Source of the DNA: Gammaproteobacteria bacterium
GTDB taxonomy: Bacteria > Pseudomonadota > Gammaproteobacteria > Xanthomonadales > Xanthomonadaceae
Assembly (NCBI GenBank): GCA_030431185.1
Contig: JAUIJO010000149.1
Span: 1-8,288, forward strand
Length of the DNA stretch: 8,288 nt
Direction of reading: 5' to 3'
This document shows, one piece after another, positions 6,401 through 8,288 of the stretch (the first letter of the stretch is position 1; every line of letters starts with the position of its first letter). A program made the position numbers and the translations under genes. A model generated the notes under the pieces. That model had not been told where the DNA came from. It worked only from the letters and a program-made list of their open reading frames with translations, and searched no databases.

Positions 6401-6871
6401 ATGAAGGCACGACTGATCGCCGTGGGCGAACGCGCCCCGGCCTGGGTGGCCGAGGGCTTCGAGGAATACCGCAAGCGGCTCTCGCACTGGCTGCCGCTGG
6501 ACCTGGTCGAGGTCGCGCCGGGGCTGCGCGGCAAGAACCGCGATGCCGCCCGGGCCATGCAGGAGGAGGGCGGGCGGGTGATCGCCGCGCTGCCGAAGCA
6601 GGCCTGCGTGGTGACCCTGGACGGCCGCGGCAAGCCCTGGAGTTCCGAACAGCTTTCGCAGCGCCTGGATCACTGGCGCGGACAGGGCCGCGACCTCGCG
6701 TTCCTGATCGGCGGCCCCGAAGGCCACGCTCCCGACGTGCTGGCCCAGGCGGACGAGAGCTGGTCGCTGGGCGCGGCGACCCTGCCGCACATGCTGGTGC
6801 GGCTGGTGGTCGCCGAGCAGTTGTACCGGGCGGCGGCGATGCTCGCCAACCACCCCTACCACCGGGCCTGA
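6401..6871 (+). CDS. rlmH: 23S rRNA (pseudouridine-1915-N3)-methyltransferase RlmH
   Basis: SPOUT-class methyltransferase that uses S-adenosylmethionine to methylate pseudouridine 1915 in helix 69 of 23S rRNA on assembled 70S ribosomes. The 156-residue product starts MKARLIAVGERAPAWV, closely matching E. coli RlmH (155 residues), so the ATG at 6401 is chosen over the in-frame GTG at 6374. The frame contains GKNRDAARAMQEEG, TLDGRGKPWSSEQL, the SAM-binding trefoil-knot motif LIGGPEG (102-108), SWSLGAATLPHMLVRLVVAEQLYRA (120-144) and the terminal NHPYHR (150-155). There is no clear Shine-Dalgarno. A three-codon ORF (ATG GCC CCA TGA, 6393-6404) overlaps the start codon in an ATGA arrangement. It normally follows rsfS directly; here it is about 1.8 kb away, beyond an oppositely oriented PhoX-family gene, so it must have its own promoter. 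Confidence 0.97.
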   Translation: MKARLIAVGERAPAWVAEGFEEYRKRLSHWLPLDLVEVAPGLRGKNRDAARAMQEEGGRVIAALPKQACVVTLDGRGKPWSSEQLSQRLDHWRGQGRDLAFLIGGPEGHAPDVLAQADESWSLGAATLPHMLVRLVVAEQLYRAAAMLANHPYHRA

Positions 6872-6893
6872 GGGGCGGCAGGGGCGCCGCCCC
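6872..6893. terminator. Hairpin between convergent rlmH and the tonB-family gene
   Basis: A perfect 8-bp GC stem, GGGGCGGC (6872-6879) with GCCGCCCC (6886-6893) and loop AGGGGC, begins right after the rlmH stop and ends 10 nt before the end of the tonB-family gene. It has no T-run on either strand. Position suggests a shared terminator; efficiency is unknown. Confidence 0.6.
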
Positions 6894-6903
6894 GGGATCG
6901 GTC

Positions 6904-7596
6904 CTACAGCTTGAAGTCCACCGGCACCCGGCCGATCGCGACGACGGCATGGCCATCGCGCATCGCCGGCTGGAACCGCCAGTGGCGCAGCACCTGCCGC
7001 AACGCGGCCTGGTCGAGGTCGCGGTGCCCGCTGCTGCGGGCGATGCTTGCCTCCAGGGGCCGGCCATCGGTGCCGACGGTGATGTCGAGCAGGACCGTGC
7101 CGCTGCGGCCCTCGCGCACTGCCCGGGGCGGATAGCGCGGTGCGGGGGCGTCGGCGTAGGCCAGGCGTGCGCCCGCCATCGGCGACAGGTCGGGGGCGCT
7201 GTCGATCGACGTCCCGGCGTCCATGTCCGGGGATGCCTCACCGGCCGCTGTCTCCGGCAGTGCGGGCAGGTCGAACGGCGTTTCGTCGGCGACCACGATC
7301 GGCGGCGGCTGCCGCAGCACCGGTGCCGGGGCGACCGGCACGCGTTCGGGGACGCGGGGCCTGGCAACCACCGGCGGCGGGGGTTGATGCAAGGTGGGCG
7401 GCAGGATGACCGTCATTTCCCGGTCCTCCTCGTCCGGCAGGCTGATCCGCGCCGGCGTCAGCAGCATCATGAGGGCGGCGGCATGGACGACGATCACCCC
7501 GGCCTGGGCGAGCACGCGGGTGGCATCGGGCCGCAGGCCCGGCGCCGCGGCGGGGCGGGTGGGGCGCTTCGCGCCAAGAGGGAATGCGTGGACCAT
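6904..7596 (-). CDS. Energy transducer TonB-family protein
   Basis: Inner-membrane anchored periplasmic protein that, with ExbB/ExbD, passes proton-motive energy to TonB-dependent outer-membrane transporters. Of 230 residues, 1-27 are a basic cytoplasmic N-terminus; 28-48 a single membrane helix (VLAQAGVIVVHAAALMMLLTP); about 64-115 a Pro-rich spacer (PPTLHQPPPP, VPVAPAPVLRQPPP); about 116-146 an Asp/Ala/Ser-rich linker; and 147-230 the TonB C-terminal domain, with PAPRYPPRAVREGRSGTVLL, the SSGHRDLDQAAL block, WRFQPAM and the final VPVDFKL. The Pro stretch lacks the EP/KP repeats of E. coli TonB and is shorter. The ATG is backed by AAGGAGGTG (plus-strand 7601-7609), 4 nt upstream, but this site is partly inside a hairpin. 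No exbB, exbD or TonB-dependent receptor is in the window. The family is certain; as one of possibly several TonB paralogues its partner receptor is unknown, so no symbol is given. Confidence 0.93.
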   Translation of the reverse strand: MVHAFPLGAKRPTRPAAAPGLRPDATRVLAQAGVIVVHAAALMMLLTPARISLPDEEDREMTVILPPTLHQPPPPVVARPRVPERVPVAPAPVLRQPPPIVVADETPFDLPALPETAAGEASPDMDAGTSIDSAPDLSPMAGARLAYADAPAPRYPPRAVREGRSGTVLLDITVGTDGRPLEASIARSSGHRDLDQAALRQVLRHWRFQPAMRDGHAVVAIGRVPVDFKL

Positions 7597-7600
7597 GCTG

Positions 7601-7625
7601 CACCTCCTTCACGGGTTGTGAAGGA
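7601..7625 (-). promoter_or_regulatory. Shine-Dalgarno-sequestering hairpin in the tonB-family leader
   Basis: On the minus-strand transcript, UCCUUCAC (plus 7618-7625) can pair perfectly over 8 bp with GUGAAGGA (plus 7605-7612) around a 5-nt AACCC loop. The 3' arm contains the first five bases of the Shine-Dalgarno AAGGAGGUG, and the start codon follows 8 nt after the stem. Folding would hide much of the ribosome binding site. The same inverted repeat could instead be a protein operator. The transcript start is unknown. Confidence 0.55.
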
Positions 7626-7659
7626 TCAAACGCGCGGCATGGCGAAGTGGGGTTGGCGA

Positions 7660-7673
7660 CTGGAAGCTGGAAG
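7660..7673. repeat. Tandem 7-bp repeat CTGGAAG x2
   Basis: Two exact adjacent copies (7660-7666 and 7667-7673), about 65 bp upstream of the tonB-family start. Function unknown; on the minus strand it reads CTTCCAG twice. Confidence 0.8.
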
Positions 7674-7726
7674 CGGGGGCGTGCTCCCGCCGGGGACCGC
7701 GCGCCGGCGCGACGGAACGCAAGGGA

Positions 7727-7752
7727 GGGCCGACCCGGCAAGGGCCCGGCCC
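7727..7752 (-). terminator. GC-rich hairpin downstream of the small ORF, possible terminator
   Basis: GGGCCG (7727-7732) pairs with CGGCCC (7747-7752), and inner CCC (7734-7736) pairs with GGG (7742-7744) around loop GGCAA, with a small 1/2-nt internal mismatch. It lies 65 nt downstream of the small minus-strand ORF. No T-run follows, so termination is only a guess. Confidence 0.35.
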
Positions 7753-7757
7753 ATCCA

Positions 7758-7775
7758 GGGACTCAAGGGACTCAA
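7758..7775. repeat. Tandem 9-bp repeat GGGACTCAA x2
   Basis: Two exact adjacent copies (7758-7766 and 7767-7775) in the non-coding spacer. On the minus strand each reads TTGAGTCCC. Could be a regulator site or slippage product. Confidence 0.85.
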
Positions 7776-7798
7776 CGGTCAGCCGTCGCCCGCCCCGG

Positions 7799-7807
7799 CC
7801 CCCCCCC
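7799..7807. repeat. Homopolymer of nine C (G on the minus strand)
   Basis: A C9 run lies 9 nt downstream of the small minus-strand ORF's stop codon. It is outside any supported gene. It is the longest homopolymer I noticed in the window and is prone to slippage or sequencing error. Confidence 0.85.
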
Positions 7808-7816
7808 GTTACCCAT

Positions 7817-7993
7817 CTAGGCCGGGTCGTGGTCCACGTCGCGCGCTGGCGGCGCGTCGACATCCTCGGCGGGATCGGGGGGCGGCGGCTTGCGGCTGTC
7901 GTCCTTGTCGTCCGGGTTCTTCTCCGGATAGCCGGGGTTGTGCCCCGGCTTCGGATCGGGTTCACCGCCGCTGTGGCGCGCGTTGGACATCAT
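7817..7993 (-). CDS. Small acidic, proline-rich hypothetical protein
   Basis: A 58-residue ORF that I do not recognise. From the ATG at 7993 it reads MMSNARHSGGEPDPKP and continues with many Asp, Pro, Lys and Gly residues; it has no Cys, Trp, membrane segment or signal peptide, so it is probably disordered and soluble. A second ATG follows directly (7990), and a TTG at 7999 overlaps the stop of the preceding gene. The ATG at 7993 is preferred because a GGGAA lies 6 nt upstream and it begins 2 nt after the SIMPL-gene stop, which suggests co-transcription and coupled translation. Composition alone could arise by chance in high-GC DNA, but the coupling and the tryptophan-free, D/P-rich makeup with few arginines argue for a real gene. 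Similar short, charged proteins are, to my recollection, annotated as hypothetical in related genera. Confidence 0.6.
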   Translation of the reverse strand: MMSNARHSGGEPDPKPGHNPGYPEKNPDDKDDSRKPPPPDPAEDVDAPPARDVDHDPA

Positions 7994-7995
7994 GC

Positions 7996-8288
7996 TCAAT
8001 TCCCGAGTTCGAAGACGATGTCCAGATTGACCGACAAGGTGTTCTCGCCGGGTGATATCGGCGTGTCGAAGCTCTTTTCCGCGCGTGCCATCGCCATCAT
8101 CGGCATCGGCCGGGCAATGTCCCCGCCTTCGCTGATGCTGACGATCCGACGCACGCGGAGCCCGAGGGTCTTCGCGTACATCGCGGCGCGCTTGCGCGCC
8201 TGTTCGACGGCCTGGCGGCGTGCCTCATCGAGGGAGGCGGTCTTGTCGTCGATGTCGAAGCTCGGTCCGTTCACCTGGTTGGCGCCCG
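7996..8288 (-). CDS. SIMPL (DUF541, YggE-like) domain protein, C-terminal part (5' end outside the window)
   Basis: Only the last 97 residues are in the window; the frame stays open to the window edge, so the GTG at 8274 is an internal Val codon and not the start. The visible text begins GANQVNGPSFDIDD, a hallmark of SIMPL-domain proteins, followed by the conserved helix LDEARRQAVEQARKRAAMYAKTLGL, then VRRIVSISEGG, a Met/Ala-rich loop (RPMPMMAMARAEK), and the closing strand PISPGENTLSVNLDIVFEL. SIMPL proteins of Gram-negatives are mostly secreted or periplasmic and form oligomeric rings; E. coli YggE is linked to oxidative-stress tolerance, but the biochemical role is unsettled. Any signal peptide would be upstream. 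The TGA stop is 2 nt from the downstream small ORF. Confidence 0.92.
   Translation of the reverse strand, partial: GANQVNGPSFDIDDKTASLDEARRQAVEQARKRAAMYAKTLGLRVRRIVSISEGGDIARPMPMMAMARAEKSFDTPISPGENTLSVNLDIVFELGN

Larger units (their letters stand above)
7597..7816. other. Non-coding spacer between the tonB-family gene and the small ORF, rich in short repeats
   Basis: This 220-nt stretch has no supported gene. Besides the tonB leader hairpin it holds CTGGAAG twice in tandem (7660-7673), a 12-bp palindrome CGCGCCGGCGCG (7700-7711), a GC hairpin with arms 7727-7736 and 7742-7752, GGGACTCAA twice in tandem (7758-7775) and a run of nine C (7799-7807). The tonB promoter should lie here, but no clear -35/-10 pair could be picked. 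Confidence 0.6.

Noticed and set aside
5667..7367. A 566-codon minus-strand frame crossing PhoX, rlmH and tonB
   Set aside because: It runs through three recognisable genes in other frames and translates to Arg/Pro/Ser/Ala repeats typical of a shadow frame.
7700..7711. 12-bp palindrome CGCGCCGGCGCG as an operator
   Set aside because: Palindromes made only of G and C are common at this base composition; nothing else supports binding.
6949..8055. A 368-codon plus-strand frame antisense to tonB and the small ORF
   Set aside because: Gly/Arg/Pro/Ala-rich without motifs and opposite the TonB C-terminal domain; a composition artefact.
1..8288. CRISPR array, tRNA/rRNA gene, prophage or defence system
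   Set aside because: No regularly spaced repeats, RNA gene signatures, phage-type or nuclease/toxin genes were found; the content is core metabolism and envelope functions.

Overview
The window is very GC-rich, with strong G/C preference at third codon positions, and is densely packed with core bacterial genes. Gene order and protein sequences point to a gammaproteobacterium of the Xanthomonadaceae/Lysobacteraceae (Luteimonas/Lysobacter-like). This placement rests on remembered gene order and protein wording (for example RsfS beginning SNQAHVIKT, LptE and TonB style), not on a database search.

Left half (about 1-4610, plus strand): a compact housekeeping cluster, leuS (3' part) - lptE - holA - nadD - rsfS. 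It covers leucyl-tRNA charging, LPS export to the outer membrane, the DNA polymerase III delta subunit, NAD synthesis and ribosome silencing. lptE/holA are 4 nt apart, holA/nadD 8 nt apart and nadD/rsfS 37 nt apart, so they are probably co-transcribed. leuS and lptE are separated by 69 nt that contain a hairpin. A 12-bp perfect hairpin after rsfS closes the cluster.

Middle (4705-6871): a Tat-exported PhoX/DUF839 protein on the minus strand sits between rsfS and rlmH, two genes that are usually adjacent. rlmH (plus strand) is divergent from it across a 121-nt spacer with a weak Pho-box-like direct repeat.

Right part (6904-8288, minus strand): a TonB-family energy transducer converges on rlmH across a hairpin. 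Its strong Shine-Dalgarno lies inside a perfect 8-bp stem just upstream of the start codon. Beyond a 220-nt spacer rich in small tandem repeats and hairpins lie a short, disordered, unrecognised ORF and the C-terminal end of a SIMPL (DUF541) protein, 2 nt apart.

No RNA gene, CRISPR array, insertion sequence, phage gene or defence system was seen. Most of the window is ordinary core genome. The points worth checking are the SD-occluding hairpin before tonB, the interrupted rsfS-rlmH linkage with an RG-rich insert in the PhoX protein, the in-frame 9-bp repeats in the lptE tail, and the expanded segment of the LeuRS editing region.
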